A DNA stretch of 64,000 nucleotides from Onchocerca volvulus (taxonomy: Eukaryota > Nematoda > Chromadorea > Rhabditida > Onchocercidae), in the NCBI GenBank assembly GCA_000499405.2, contig HG738140.1, positions 14,847,967 to 14,911,966 of the forward strand, written 5' to 3'. The notes below the pieces were generated by a model, which saw nothing but the letters and a program-made list of their open reading frames with translations, ran no database searches and was not told where the DNA came from. The translations under genes were made by a program, and so were the position numbers. This document shows positions 26,701 to 39,321 of this stretch, piece by piece. Within the stretch, counting starts at the first letter, position 1. Each line of letters opens with the position of its first letter.

Positions 26701-27625
26701 AGAGATCATATTATTCTCTGTGGAGTGGAAGAAAATTCTACTAGTTACATCCTACGTAAGAATAGCGTCGTTACATGAACATTTACTTAGTCCTAACGAT
26801 TGTTGTCAATGGTTGCTTAATTTTTGACATTTCAGACATTCAGAATAGATTACATTCTAATATATATTGGCTTGTGTATAAAAGTATATATGGGCGTGAC
26901 ACATGCCATTTGCAGTGCAAGTCTATTAAAAAATTTTTGTTAGCTTGAAATCGATTTACAAAATATCATTATGCAAATAATAAAAGGAAATAAAATCTAT
27001 TAGGAAATAAATATCAATAGTGGTTGGTAATCTACTAGGAAATAAATGTCAACAGTGTTGGTATTATGGTAAAATCTGGCTGTAATTATGACTAGAGAAT
27101 TGCAAATTGTTAAAATAATCTAGGAATGTCTGGGCGAAATCGAACGATAATTTTTATAGAGAGATGTTTACTCAGTTCTTTGTGAATCTGTCGCTTGAAA
27201 GAATAAAATGGAAATGGGAGGATGAGAGAATAGGTATTATAATGAAAGGGGGGGGTCAAGACTCAGTTCTGCTTATTTTCGAACACATTATATTAATAAA
27301 TATAATTTTTACAAAAACATTATTTTAAGAAATATCACTTTATGTATTTTTTTAATTAATAATTTTCATTGACTACTTCACTATTTTTTTTTAAAACAAT
27401 TTTATCATTTCATATCCCTAATTGCTTTTTCATTTATTTGTTACTAATTTATCTGATAATAAAGAATTGCAAAGATTTTCAATTCATTTTAGTGTTAATA
27501 TTTCGCGAGAAACTGGAAAAACGATGTTAACAACATTAGATACGAATGAGGATGGTTGTTCTGTCATTGTGACCACGGAAGCGGATATACATCAGGCACC
27601 ACGAAATTTACTTATGTCTTACTAA
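16472..27625 (+). CDS. CACHD1 / TAG-180-like alpha2delta-related membrane protein
   Basis: Twenty-six phase-consistent exons give about 1,295 aa (human CACHD1 is about 1,274): 16472-16663, 16936-17150, 17393-17499, 17758-17934, 18443-18524, 19027-19210, 19839-20016, 20426-20562, 20670-20855, 20950-21071, 21398-21590, 22160-22294, 22375-22525, 22718-22934, 23285-23388, 23483-23598, 23775-24044, 24160-24183 or 24223-24246, 24337-24471, 24810-24953, 25224-25342, 25546-25697, 25825-25922, 26029-26176, 26302-26470 and 27493-27625. In order: an N-terminal signal segment ([19 protein letters not shown]), a VWA domain from about residue 222 with DAGTL where MIDAS has DxSxS, Cache-type segments ([24 protein letters not shown]), a cysteine-rich block ([36 protein letters not shown]), one membrane helix near residues 1130-1152 ([20 protein letters not shown]) and a cytoplasmic tail with [13 protein letters not shown]1 modulates voltage-gated calcium channels in vertebrates. 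UNC-36-type alpha2delta fits less well because of the tail and the cysteine block. Confidence 0.92.
23674..23709. repeat. (TA)n microsatellite in an intron
   Basis: About 18 uninterrupted TA units in the intron between exons 23483-23598 and 23775-24044 of the CACHD1-like gene. Confidence 0.9.
24160..24246 (+). repeat. Tandemly duplicated 24-nt microexon of the CACHD1-like gene
   Basis: Two near-identical 24-nt exons (24160-24183 and 24223-24246, 63 bp apart) each have a TTTTTAG acceptor and the donor GTAGTTGATAAG. They encode IYGVVYSS and IYGKVYSS and differ by two bases. Each is 8 codons in phase 0, so using either, both or neither keeps the frame. Homology to CACHD1 suggests one is normally used. 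Confidence 0.6.
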
Positions 27626-30600
27626 AAATAGACCCGTTTATAGAACTAGTTTTATTGTTTCGGTTCGTTTTTTATTGGAGTTTAGCTATTTGCTGTTTTG
27701 ATAATACTTATGAAGTTTAAGCCATAAAAAGAAGTCTAAGAAAGTTTTTAATTATTTTGCTATTTTCAAAAAAAAAAGTGTTCTGGAGAGAGAAATGATC
27801 TCTTCATTGGACTTTTCAGTTGATTGGATTTACAAAGTATTCTTATCCTACAAATTTTTTGCTGTATAGCGAGCATTTTAGCATTAGTTTTATTTTCATT
27901 TTGATATCTTTCAATCTATTTTGCAAATAATAAGAGTAAAAGAAGGATCTGACTTGATTTCATTCCCTTTTTAGTAAAATTTGTTTTTCACTTTTGCTTT
28001 ATAATATGATAAAGGTGCATCTTTAAATATATGAAATATATTTAATCCAAAAGCTAATTTTTTTTTTTGCAGTTTCATTTATTTTAACTAGTTATTTTAT
28101 AATATAATTTGAACAATAATTTCCTCAGTTAATAATCAAAATCGAGGAATTTTTCCTTATAGATCAAATTAGTTCTGGATAATATTATTCTTTAGAAAAA
28201 CCTTATTACTAAATAATTCGAGATTTTATGTTGTATAGAAGCATATATAATTTATTTGCATTTTCAGTAATACATCAATGGAACAACACTTATTTGTTCA
28301 TTGCAATATCTTTTGCATGCTTTTGTTTTAATTGAAATCTAGTATTTCTATCGAAATTGCACTCAAAGAGAAATTTGCTATCGTAGATTCCCATTTTTGC
28401 ATATGGCAAGCATTTATTTTTATAATCTTAAAAATATTAACGATCTAAAATATTTAATTTTCTAATGAAATAGAGACAATTTTTTTTTATTGTCTCGTGT
28501 GTTTCTAACCAAATGTTCTTTTTAGTCAAAAACAAGGACTCGTTTTATTGTTTTCTGATCTACAATGCCACAAAAAGAATGAAAAATGATCAATTTTTTA
28601 AGTTCCCACTCTTGATCACGGTATGAAAAAGCAAAAAAGCATTCTTGTTTCTAGTGCAGAAATTTTGGGCAAAGATAAATAGAACTGAGTAAAAAGCGAA
28701 ATTTCTGTACATTTTGTTAATACAGCATTTTTGATTGTTAATATTTTCAAATCCACGAGATATTCGTTTATTTTATAAGCAGAATTAATGATAGCGAAAT
28801 TTTCCTTTTTTTTTTTGATGACGCAATTTCGAAAAGAAAAAACAGTGAAATTAAAAATGAATCGTAAAACTAATACATGTTCCTATGCAATATAAAGTTT
28901 TAATAAATTAGATGGATCTTTCTACAAGACGATACTTCTAGAAATTAATCTAATCAGCACTAGAAAGCTGGATAAATTTGATGAAATTTAATCAGTAATT
29001 AGTGAAAACTAACAAAATCGTAAAAACGAAGAAATTAGCTTTTGCTTCAGTAATCTGCAAGTTTGACTTTTTCTATGTGATTATCAGAAATGTAAAAAAC
29101 AAATTTTATTGGAAGAAAGAAAATTTAAATTAAATGTTCGATTAACTGAATATTAAATTTTATTAATTAAATATTAAATTTTGTTGAAATTCTGAGTTGT
29201 TTTTCTTATTTGAACACATGAAATGGAAATAAAAATCGGTAATAGTTACATAAATGGCCAACTCTAGAAATAGAAAATTACCGAAATTATATAATTCTAC
29301 TATTTGACGACAGAAATCCTTGAGTGGTATTATTGATGTCAACATATATAAATATATATGCCTGTTAATAATTAGCATTTAACAACTTTCTCGGGTCGAG
29401 ATAATATCTTCATTATTTTTTAATTTTCAAATTCGTAAATTTATGATGGAATTTGTTGTTTTTGTATATTTAAATTCGTGTGCGAAACTTTCTCATTATT
29501 TGCTCAAAATTGTTTCATTAGCTGTTTTGATTAAAATGTATTGTATTTTGAATTGATGAGAATTTTGTCCTACATATTTGTTTTTTTTTTTGAATATGTA
29601 CTTATTGATCGATAAATACTGGTAATAGATTATTGGAACAAAGTTCGGTGTTGGTTCAATTTTCTAATAAAATACAAAAAATTTAAATTGATACCTTTTT
29701 TTTCAAACTGTTAGGATTATAAAAGTCATATGATAATGAATTTGAATTTGATTATTGGTTACGCGAAATCAAGATAATAAAAAGTCAGGATAATATTTTC
29801 TGTTATGTAAGCCTTTTCATTTTATATTTTTTTATTCATTTGAAAATTATTTAAATTTGTTTACTCCTAAGGAATATAGATTTACATAAATGGAAATAAT
29901 TATGATGTTTACTTTCATGAATACTTCTTTATCCTTCCCTTTTATGTTAGTTTTGGTTAAATCAAGAAATTCTTTGACATCCCTTATGAAATGAAGAATG
30001 TAATTAACATTAATTCACTAATTTTAAATAAAGTGATTATTTATTCATTTTTCGTGATAATTTTCTGATTTTTCTTCATCTTAAAACTGCTTTCATAATA
30101 TTTTATTTTTCTTCCTTTTTCCACAGCAGTTATTAGATTTATTAACAAAATAAATTATATAGATTATATATCACCAATATGGAATTAAAGGTGATGATCA
30201 GATTGATAGTTACATTTAGATACTAGAAATAGAATTCATTAATATGACTAATCATTATTACTTCCGTTTAATTTAGCCCGTTATTAGAATTTAAATTAAT
30301 TGTTTGTCATTTTAAATGTTTTCATCTAGAATTTTAATTCATATGAAAATGATTTTTAAAAAATTTTTGTCGTAATTTTTCTTTGAATCTTAAAAAAAAA
30401 AAAAAAAAAAAAGGGAGGGAAAAGTTTTCACTGTAATTTTCATTTCCTTCGCTGATTAAGAATGAAAAGAAAAATTAAAAAAATCAAATTATTGCTTAAA
30501 TAATGGATAATTTCTGCGATATTATTTATTACATAAGACATGATTATTATGATCATTTTGTGAAAAGTCCTCTTTTTTTTTTTTTTTGATCTATTACAAA

Positions 30601-31292
30601 ATTTTAGGAAATTTTTAGTCATGACTTTTCACATTTTAATAGTAATTTTCTTTTATCAAAAAATTGTTACCAATTTGCCAGATGTTATTTCGATGTAAGC
30701 TCTTTTTAAATTCTCGTGAAATTTAAGAAAAATTGTAAATTAAAAGTGGAAATTCTTTTTTTCTTTCTCAAAATATTCAATTATTTGCTTCTCTTTTTTT
30801 TTAAATTTATTTTTCTAGTTTATAATTTTTTTGTTAAATAAAGAAAGAAAGCCAAAGAAAAACTCAGTTTTCTTTCTTTCAACTTGTTTCTCTTTCTTGT
30901 CTTTCTGCAATACGATAGCCTCCAGGCAAAAAAAAAAAAAAACAAAAAACAAAAAAAAACAAAAAACAAAAAATATATGCATGGTAGCGTTATATATAAA
31001 ATGAAAAAAAAGGAGAGATAAATAAAGGAAAAAAAATTTTTTTTTGTCTTGTCAATTTCAAATTTAAATATAATTATTTTTTAGTCTAAAATATTCTATA
31101 AAATGATTATATTTAAAAATTGGATAATATATATTTTTATTGTACTTTACAAATAAATCATTTATTTATTTATTAATCTTTCGAATTATTTTTCATTTTT
31201 ATTGCATGATAAAAAGAACAAATAACTTTGCCATCAAATAGTATTAAAAGATAAAAAATGAATGATGGATATAATTTAGAACAAGAAATTTC

Positions 31293-31301
31293 ATAATAAT
31301 A

Positions 31302-31336
<35 letters not shown>
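31293..31336. repeat. (TAA)n microsatellite
   Basis: About 14 TAA units with one interruption. Confidence 0.85.
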
Positions 31337-32310
31337 CATTTAGCATTCTTAAAATTATTCATGCAAAAAAATTTTCAAATTCTCTAATAACTGTTGAAAC
31401 AGAAAATTATTTAGGAATAATTATCACTCGAAAATTTCCATCAATAATTAACCTGAAAAGATATAATAAAATTTTAAATTTAATAAATACGATGCGTGAG
31501 ATGAGAAATGTTCAGATTGGTAATTACGCATTATTATTTCATGGATTAGCCGAATTACAGTAAAATAGTAATTTGTATTCGATATTTAATCTTATAATTA
31601 ATATGACACAGAAATTATAAATGAGGTTTATTTCAATGACACCGTACAATTTCATTTTATCGAATTGAAATATTATTTAAAGAAAAAAAAAACTATTATG
31701 AAATTAATATTACATTAATTTCGATCATTATCAATATAATGATAAAATTATTCTATTAATTATGTTTTATTCCTGTTTTTGCTAACTTATTAAATCATTT
31801 TCTTAAAATAATTTTGAAGAGGAAAGAAAAGGACAGGAAAAGAAATGATAAAAACAATTTTTCTTTTCTCATCTTTTAAATAAAGTTCAATATTGTTAGT
31901 TTGAATAATAGCAGTGGAACAGTTTAGTTTAAAAAAGTGACTGAAAATGATTAAATGATATTTGACAATGTTCATTCACATTATCAATTGGTAGAAATCA
32001 GCAAAAAAATAAAAAAATAAAAAAAAAATTGATATTACAACGTACATCGACAAAAGAAATCAACAAATGGAATTCATTTATAATTTCAATTTTATTTTAT
32101 TTTTTTTTGATTTATACGGTAATCATGAGTCAATTTATTAAATAGATAATAAAAAATAAAGTAAAAATATCGAATATGAAGGAAATTCAAAAAACGGTTA
32201 CAAGGAAATGAAAAAATTCGTTAATTACATGTTTAGTAAATGTAATTCCCAAACAAATTACTCTCTTCCAAATAATAACAACAACTATTATTACTATCGT
32301 CATTTGAAAC

Positions 32311-32345
32311 ATCATTATCATTATCATTATCGTTATCATTATCAT
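32311..32345. repeat. (ATTATC)n tandem repeat
   Basis: Five to six hexamer units with one substitution, within a wider ATCATTATC-rich stretch. Confidence 0.75.
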
Positions 32346-34685
32346 ATTATTGCTATCATCATCAGCGTTATGATTTAACTTTCAGCATCATTTAAATTAA
32401 TTTTCATCATTTACTATTGTCATTAGAATTCTGACAAAAAGAAAAAAGAAAAAAAGAATAATAGGTAGGATCAAAATAGAATGTCATAGGATAGGTAAAC
32501 AAATTAATAGTAATTCAATGGTTCGATTAAAATTATGAGAATCGTACATTGTGCCATATAAATAGGACGAATGAGGACATTTTGATGATCGAGCAAATTT
32601 TCAGAATTGAATGAAAATTATTTCTGAATATTAGTATTTATAGTTTGCACTTTTTTTTCCCCACTCTAATCCTTCGTACCTTTTCCCTCGCTATTTTTTT
32701 TTTTTTTTGTTTATTAATTTTTATTTATTTTGAATAATTTGGAATTGTTTTTTCGATCAATTTCGACGAAATATATTTTCTTTAAATTATGATAATCAAA
32801 CAATGGCATCAAAAATTTTGCGCATTTTTGATGAAAATTATTGCCAAAATTAACAATACAAAATTATTGATAATGATAATTTAAATGATTATTAATGATG
32901 ATGATTTGCTGATTATTACGTTTGATTTATTAATTACCAAAAGAAGTATATTTATTATCTGCTGTTATTATTATTACATCTTTCCAGCATATTATTTTCA
33001 TTTTAATTTCTATTTAAAAACCACAAAAATAACTGATTTACCTGAATGGTTCAAAGAATCCATGTTCAAATTAATATAACATCAGTATTTTACGCACATT
33101 CTGGTTATTTAACATTAAACTAATCAACCTATTTACTTTTCTCTTAATATAATATTAATTTTATAATTCATCCATAAAAATTTATTTTTTATTTATTCCC
33201 TATTCTTTTCGATATTATCAAGAAGTCATTTTAAAATTATTTATTTTATATCGCGAAAAGAGAGTGTGAAAATTTTATCTCATCAGTCTGTTATCTCTTT
33301 TAATTTAAATTCAATTATAGAATCTAGAAATATAAATTTCAATTTTTCTAAAATACATACCGTTTATCACTTCATGTTATGTTTTAAATTCTTCACTATC
33401 TATTTCAATGAATACTTAAGTATGTGCGTATATTTTGATTGTAAGCGAATTATACTAGAAATTATTCTAAATACTTTTAATTAACCGAATAATTAATAAT
33501 GATTATTACTTTTAAAGATTATTATGTACTAGAAGAGAGAGAGAAAGAGAGAGAAAAAAATGAGCACAAAAAATTGAAATAACTATCAATGATAATGAAT
33601 GATAGTTTAAATGATGAAGAAGTTAATTTAGATATGATAACAACAATAAATGGTATCCTCTTTTGAGTAAATAAAATAAATATGCCAAAAAAGTTGTAAG
33701 GTTTTTAAACGATGCATGAAGATTTTTGACAATTTGACGAATTCAAAAGTTTAAAGACGACATTTTCAAGGTCTTTCATATGTGTGTGTATGTACTCTAT
33801 TCAAATTGCTTTATAACATCAATGTTCCATTTCATTCGAGATTTAATTAGTTTTCCAAAGTTATTAATTTTCCCTTATTGTCAATTGTATGTGTGCGATA
33901 TTATTTGCCGTCTTTGTCATTTTCAAGTACACTTTTTTCCATTCTTAATTTGTTAATCTTGATAATCTTGTTGTTGATAAATTTATGCTAATTTCTTATT
34001 TTACTAAATTTGTTCATCATTTTAAATAAATCTAACTACTTACATTTAATAAAAGAGAATTTTTAAATACTCAGCTTATACTGAACATTTTCAAAAATTT
34101 AACTTTTCCAAATTTATATTTCTATTTTTTCATGATTCACATGATGTTTGATGCTTATTAATTTCCTCACTGCTAGACATTTTATCGAGACAACCAAAAA
34201 TACATATCTTCCTGTATATATTTATCAATCTATCCTACCAATAGTATCATTATCAAGATAATTGTCTTAACATAAACAACTTAAATTCTGATAATTTAGT
34301 TTTAAAGTTTCAAATCAAGCTTGTATGAATTTATCTTTTATTTCACTTATTTCTTGATCTCTTTAATATTATTGAATGATTTTTTTCAACATCAGAAAAA
34401 CAATCTGTTGTATTATTTAGCCATCAAATTTAAGTGATTATTTAGGAGCACATAAGGGTTTTGGGGGAAAAAAAAAGTAAAGAATTGTTTGTACTTTTTC
34501 GTTCCCATTTATAAATTATCATTCTATTCTACTTTAGAAATCCATGATAACTGAATGAGATTGCAGCCGTATTCTTTCTTTAATTTGTTAAACTTTTGCG
34601 AATAAATGATTTTAAATTAATTTTTAAAATGAAATAAAACTTAAATTTGCAAAATTTAATTTAGAATAAAAATGTATTTCCATCA

Positions 34686-34704
34686 TTTTTCTTCGTTTTT
34701 TCAG
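34686..34704 (+). promoter_or_regulatory. Likely trans-splice acceptor of the ADI1-like gene
   Basis: A pyrimidine tract ending in CGTTTTTTCAG lies 71 bp before the start codon, followed by an untranslated CAACAATAAC-type leader. In nematodes this arrangement usually marks the spliced-leader addition site. Confidence 0.45.
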
Positions 34705-34775
34705 CAACAATAACAAATAACGACAATAACAACAATAATACTAGTAATAAGAAAAATTTTGGAAGATAATAAAAG

Positions 34776-36160
34776 ATGAGAAGTTGGCAAATGGAACGAT
34801 ATCCGTATGGTGATCGTCGTCTTCCACATCATATTTATCCACCAAAAATATACACAAATGATCAGTTACAAACTCTTACCGGTGTCATTTCATATGCGGT
34901 ATTAATTATGTCAAACTAATTAATTGAAATTTACTTTTGTTCTTCAAAATTTTCTTTCAATAATATCACATATGCATATCTATGCACATATTTCTTTGCT
35001 TCTTGCATGATAAAAGAGCAGAAGTTGAATGCCGGATCACCGTACCAAAATTTTTTACATTTTCTATAGTACATTGAATTGTTTATTCATTGCAAATAAT
35101 GTCGCATTAATTCTCGCAAAGGTTGATATCGATGATCGTATTGCAATGAAAAAACGCATTTCACGAATAAAAGCGGAACGAAAAATGAGCACATCTGATG
35201 TTTTAACCCTTCATGAAAATGTGAATAATTTCGAACGGAAGGTAATTTGAGCAAAATTTTATACAATTGAAATAAAATGAACACAGCCCAAAATTGCTCT
35301 CATTATTGTTGAAAATGCAAAAATAGAAGAGAAATTATTCGTCAACTGATAGATTTTTTTTGCTTAATTAAATAAGGAAATTAAAAGATGGAATGTTTTT
35401 ACAAAAAAAACATTATCATTGTTTAACTTTTTAATTGATCCTTTGCATGCATATTGTAATCAATTTGGAAATAAATATAGATATATAATATTGCTTATTC
35501 AAAAAAGTTCGAAAAAAGTATTTTCGAATAGAAAAAATGAAAAAAATTCAAAAATTCTTCAGTTTTGCTTTTTTTTTCAAAGTTTCCGGAACATTTTAAA
35601 ATATTGTAAAAAATTTTTTATTCCTCAAAAGTTTTTGTTTAGTAACAAATTTATTTTCTAGTTGGAACAATTTTATGAACCGGTAGCAAAAAATGTCGAT
35701 TCCGTATTTTTCATCATGGATGGCAGCGCATATTATGATATTGAAGTAGATGAAGATGATTGGATTCGTATCAATGTTGAACGAGGTGATCTTATCATTA
35801 TACCACGTGGTCGTAATTATCGCTTTACACTAACAACACAGGTATTTATTTAATTTGTTTTAATGTAAGAAGAAAAAAAACTTTCGCAAACAAATTTCCT
35901 TTCTGATATATCTAAATAGAATAAAAACTTCTATTGTTCTTTCTTTTTTTTTTTTCTAAAAATGCGAAATACTAAGGAAAATTAGACTATAATTTTTTAT
36001 TTAAGAAAAAATGATTTAGATTAATAGTTCAAATGTAATTCAACAACTAATATATTGTAGTTGTGTTTTGGCAAATGTTATAGAATTTTACATTTATTTG
36101 CAGAATAAAGTTGTTGTTGAACGTTTTTTCGACGCTGATAATAATATTCAACAAGGCTGA
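34776..36160 (+). CDS. Acireductone dioxygenase (ADI1) homologue lacking its metal ligands
   Basis: Four phase-0 exons, 34776-34898, 35122-35241, 35662-35841 and 36104-36160, encode 159 aa (human ADI1 is 179). The N-terminus has the family segment [12 protein letters not shown], followed by the helical [19 protein letters not shown] region and the cupin core with [33 protein letters not shown] and YRFT. Active ARD binds Fe or Ni through His-x-His-x3-Glu before the ILDGSGYFDV-like strand and a later His in YHRF. Here those positions read Val, Lys, Ser and Asn ([18 protein letters not shown]). The C-terminal tail is also short, ending DADNNIQQG. The active enzyme oxidises acireductone in methionine salvage; this protein should not. 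An intact frame and canonical splice sites argue against a decayed pseudogene. It may be a regulatory or structural cupin paralogue (inference). Confidence 0.85.
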
Positions 36161-36267
36161 TGAAAATTCAAAACAACATTTTTGAGTGAATTTTGATGAA
36201 AAATATTGATGATTTTAACATTTTGAGAATAGATTTTATTTTAATTTGTTTTTATTGGTATCATCCA

Positions 36268-36572
36268 GATCATACCAATTAATTTTTAAAAATATGTTCA
36301 CTTCAATATGTTTCATTCGTTACCGTATGATAAGAAAATATACACATGCAATAATTATTTAAATTTGATACTGATGCTTAGTGGTTAAAAAATTTCACTT
36401 CCTTAATAAACCTGAATGANGATCATACCAATTAATTTTTAAAAATATGTTCACTTCAATATGTTTCATTCGTTACCGTATGATAAGAAAATATATACAT
36501 GCAATAATTATTTAAATTTGATACTAATGCTTAGTGGTTAAAAAATTTCACTTCCTTAATAAACCTGAATGA
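36268..36572. repeat. 152-bp duplication around a single N (contig-join artefact)
   Basis: 36268-36419 and 36421-36572 are nearly identical, differing by about two substitutions, with one N between. Each ends in the CCTTAATAAACCTGAATGA region downstream of the ADI1-like gene. Overlapping contig ends joined without merging explain this better than a real repeat. Confidence 0.8.
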
Positions 36573-37737
36573 TTGATTTCAAATATTTACTATTTTACAA
36601 ATTGAAATACTTCTCAAATTTCTCAAAAATTATTTATACTTCATTAAGTTATTGTAACAGATTTGGAAATTAAAAAAAAATTGACGTCTTTGATATATCC
36701 AGAAATTTCACAATATTGATAGCTTCATTATTATTTCTTATTCATATTATGTAATTCATTTTTCTATTATACTGTAATTATTATCCCACATTATACTGTA
36801 ACATTATTCAGTATGATACTGTAATTACTATCCTATGTCATTCTGTAATTAGATCTTTTTTTCGAATTAATTTTGTAAAAATTTCTGAAGTCCATTTATA
36901 TCTAATTTGTATAAAATAATTATATCTTACTTTATTATATTTTACTTTATCTTGCTTTATTTGTCTTATTTTTTATTTTTTTTGCTAATAAACAATGTGC
37001 TTTTTTGCAATGATTAGTTATTTTTCTTCTAGCATTAATTACAATTATCTACTACGATTGTCTTTCGAAACATGAAATGAAACATATTTTTTAGTGGAGA
37101 ACATTAAATAATCAATGATCTTTGTTTTATGGATTCATTAATAAATTATTAAAAAAAAAAAAAAAAAAATTGCCTGAAATAGTTAAGATTTCATCTTAAC
37201 ATACGTTTGTCAAATGACTTCTTAAACTACCGAAGTGAAATTTATAGTGAAATTTTTCTTTACTAGAATTTATCGTGTTACATTTCATTTTACGCTGATG
37301 ATGGTAACCGAATATTATTTTCTTGAATTTAGGAAATGCGAATTTTTTCACTGGTAAGAATTTCGGAACATTTTCAGTCCATTTACTATAGAATTTAAAT
37401 TTACAATTCCTATTTACTTGTTTGTTTTTTAATTTTCGTAATGTTTGGAAACAAAATAAAAAACTTGAGGAACTTCATATGCAGCTAATAAGTTTCAGGA
37501 TTTCTAACAATCAATTTCAATTCCGAATGATCATAAATACTGTAATTTTGCAAATTGAATTTACTATTTAAGAATTATTATAAATAACTTTAGATATACG
37601 CCGAAATATGTGGAACAGATTGATCATACAAATCATGGATTATTTGACCAGGAAGTAATTTGACCAACAATTCTATATAAATAAANATATTTTAAATTTT
37701 TTGAAAAATATGAATAATGTATGTTTTGATAATTAAA
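36573..37737. other. AT-rich stretch without a gene
   Basis: Nothing recognisable on either strand. It holds short imperfect repeats around 36740-36850 (TACTGTAATTA-like) and one N at 37686 that marks a second contig join. Confidence 0.5.
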
Positions 37738-38343
37738 TAGAAATTTGAAATTAAAACAATTCGATGAACGGTTGCGCGATATCTTTATTGGTGATAAATT
37801 TTGGGATCACTGCATTGGCAATACAAGATTTTCGTTTGAATTTCGATGATATTATCGTTTATGCCAAACCTGGTACATTCATTCATGATGTGCAATTTAT
37901 CCATATAAATTTATTACAGTTCTAAAAAAAATTTAAATGATTTTAAATTAAAATTCATATACTGCTAAAAGATTAAAAAATCATTTCGAGTGAGCATTCA
38001 GTTTCATTACTTCTTGTTTCGAAATTAATATTTATCTAAAATGTAATTAATAATATCATATTTCAAATACTCGCATAAATTATTATCAAAATCTTAAATC
38101 TTGAATGCAGTTAGATCAATATAAGCAATTTTTTGACCTTATTTTTTGATTAAAATTGTTCATAAAAGTTACTGATATAATATTGATGATAACATAGTAA
38201 TAATATTATTCAAATTGAAAATTATTTATTTCCCTTTTTTTTTATAGGTTATGCGATGGAATTAGGCAAAATTGGTGAATTCGACAATGAAGATTTGGCA
38301 TTTTATTGTGGTACAACGCGTCGGATATGGCTTTCAACACGTC
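37738..38343 (+). pseudogene. Unidentified exon-like fragments, possibly a broken gene
   Basis: Two stretches of non-repetitive, protein-like sequence appear on the plus strand. The first (about 37741-37874) reads LKLKQFDERLRDIFIGDK, then continues only in another frame as ITALAIQDFRLNFDDIIVYA before a GT donor. The second (about 38249-38343) follows a TTTTATAG acceptor and reads YAMELGKIGEFDNEDLAFYC. The joining phase fits (Pro-Gly-Tyr), but the first piece needs a frameshift or a very short intron. No family was recognised. The Helitron at 38403 begins about 60 bp after the second piece and may have cut the gene. Confidence 0.35.
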
Positions 38344-38589
38344 CATTTTTAAATTTCAATAATTTTTTTATAAGTTTAACTTTTTTACTACTAATTTCAT
38401 CATCTATATAAATAAAAATGTGAATGCTACCTGTTAGAACTCTAATAACTCCTCAAGTATCTCCACCGACTTTTTCCAAATTTTGACACAACCTTGCATT
38501 CAAGTAGGCGAGTGATCTTTTATACACCTAATTACTTTCTTTAGCTTTTCACGTACGTGACAACTAAAAATAAGTGAGGGGGGGGAGTT

Positions 38590-38890
38590 TATTGGCTCCG
38601 CCTTCCTCTTTTTCCCTCATTCTCCTTCTTCCGCGTATCTCTCTATCCTTTTTCCTCTCTCTCTCCTTCTTCCGCACATCTCTCTAACAGTAACAACAGC
38701 AAGCATTCCTTTTTTTCTCTTATTCTCCTACTTCTCGTCGTCTCTCTAATAGTAATAACAGTCAGCCTTACTTTTTTTCTCTCATTCTCCTTCTTCCTCC
38801 CATCTCTCTAATCTCTCTAATGATAATAATAACCCGCCTTCCTTTTTTCTTTCATCCTCTTTTTTCTCCCATTTCTCTAATAATGATTAA
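38590..38890. repeat. Pyrimidine-rich minisatellite in the Helitron
   Basis: About four imperfect units of roughly 70-85 bp, each with CTCTCATTCTCCTTCTTC-like sequence followed by ATCTCTCTAA and a short TAATAA segment. The tract continues into a TAATAATAA-rich region up to about 39150. Confidence 0.6.
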
Positions 38891-39321
38891 TAATTAGTGA
38901 TTAAATAATAATAAATAATGATAAACAGTGGTAAATTATAATACATAATAATAAATAACAATAAACAATAATGTATAATGATTAATAATAATAAATAATA
39001 ACAAACAATAATAACTAATGATAATAATTAGTAGCAATAATAATTAATAATTTGTAATAATAATAATCAATAATTATAATAATAATTTATAATAATAATA
39101 AATAATAGTTAATAGTAATAATAAAAATTAATAATAATCCTATTTTTAGTGATTTCATCGGTAAATTAGTCCCCTTTTAGGGACTTCATTGGGCAAATCC
39201 TTAAATATCTGCTATGTGCCATTATGATAAGTTAATTTGACACATTAAGGATTGATTCTGATCAACACAATTTCGCACTCTTTGAATCTTTAATTATTTG
39301 AAGGGTATACAATATTTTTTG

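Larger units (their letters stand above)
27626..34703. other. Seven kilobases without a recognisable gene
   Basis: After the CACHD1-like stop the sequence is AT-rich with no frame that resembles a protein and no run of phase-matched exons on either strand. The first few hundred bases are presumably its 3' UTR. It holds poly-A/T tracts, a CAAAAAA-type tandem (30930-30970), a (TAA)n tract, an (ATTATC)n tract and a short GA-rich tract (about 33530-33560). Distal enhancers or non-coding RNAs cannot be excluded. Confidence 0.6.

Noticed and set aside
16472..27625. UNC-36-type alpha2delta subunit
   Set aside because: The cysteine block with CECPCQCP, the [11 protein letters not shown] segment, the long cytoplasmic tail with SDQGYSTM and the total length fit CACHD1 better.
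32885..33484. Hydrophobic short frames on the plus strand
   Set aside because: Phe/Ile/Asn-rich frames from AT-rich sequence with no phase-matched neighbours.
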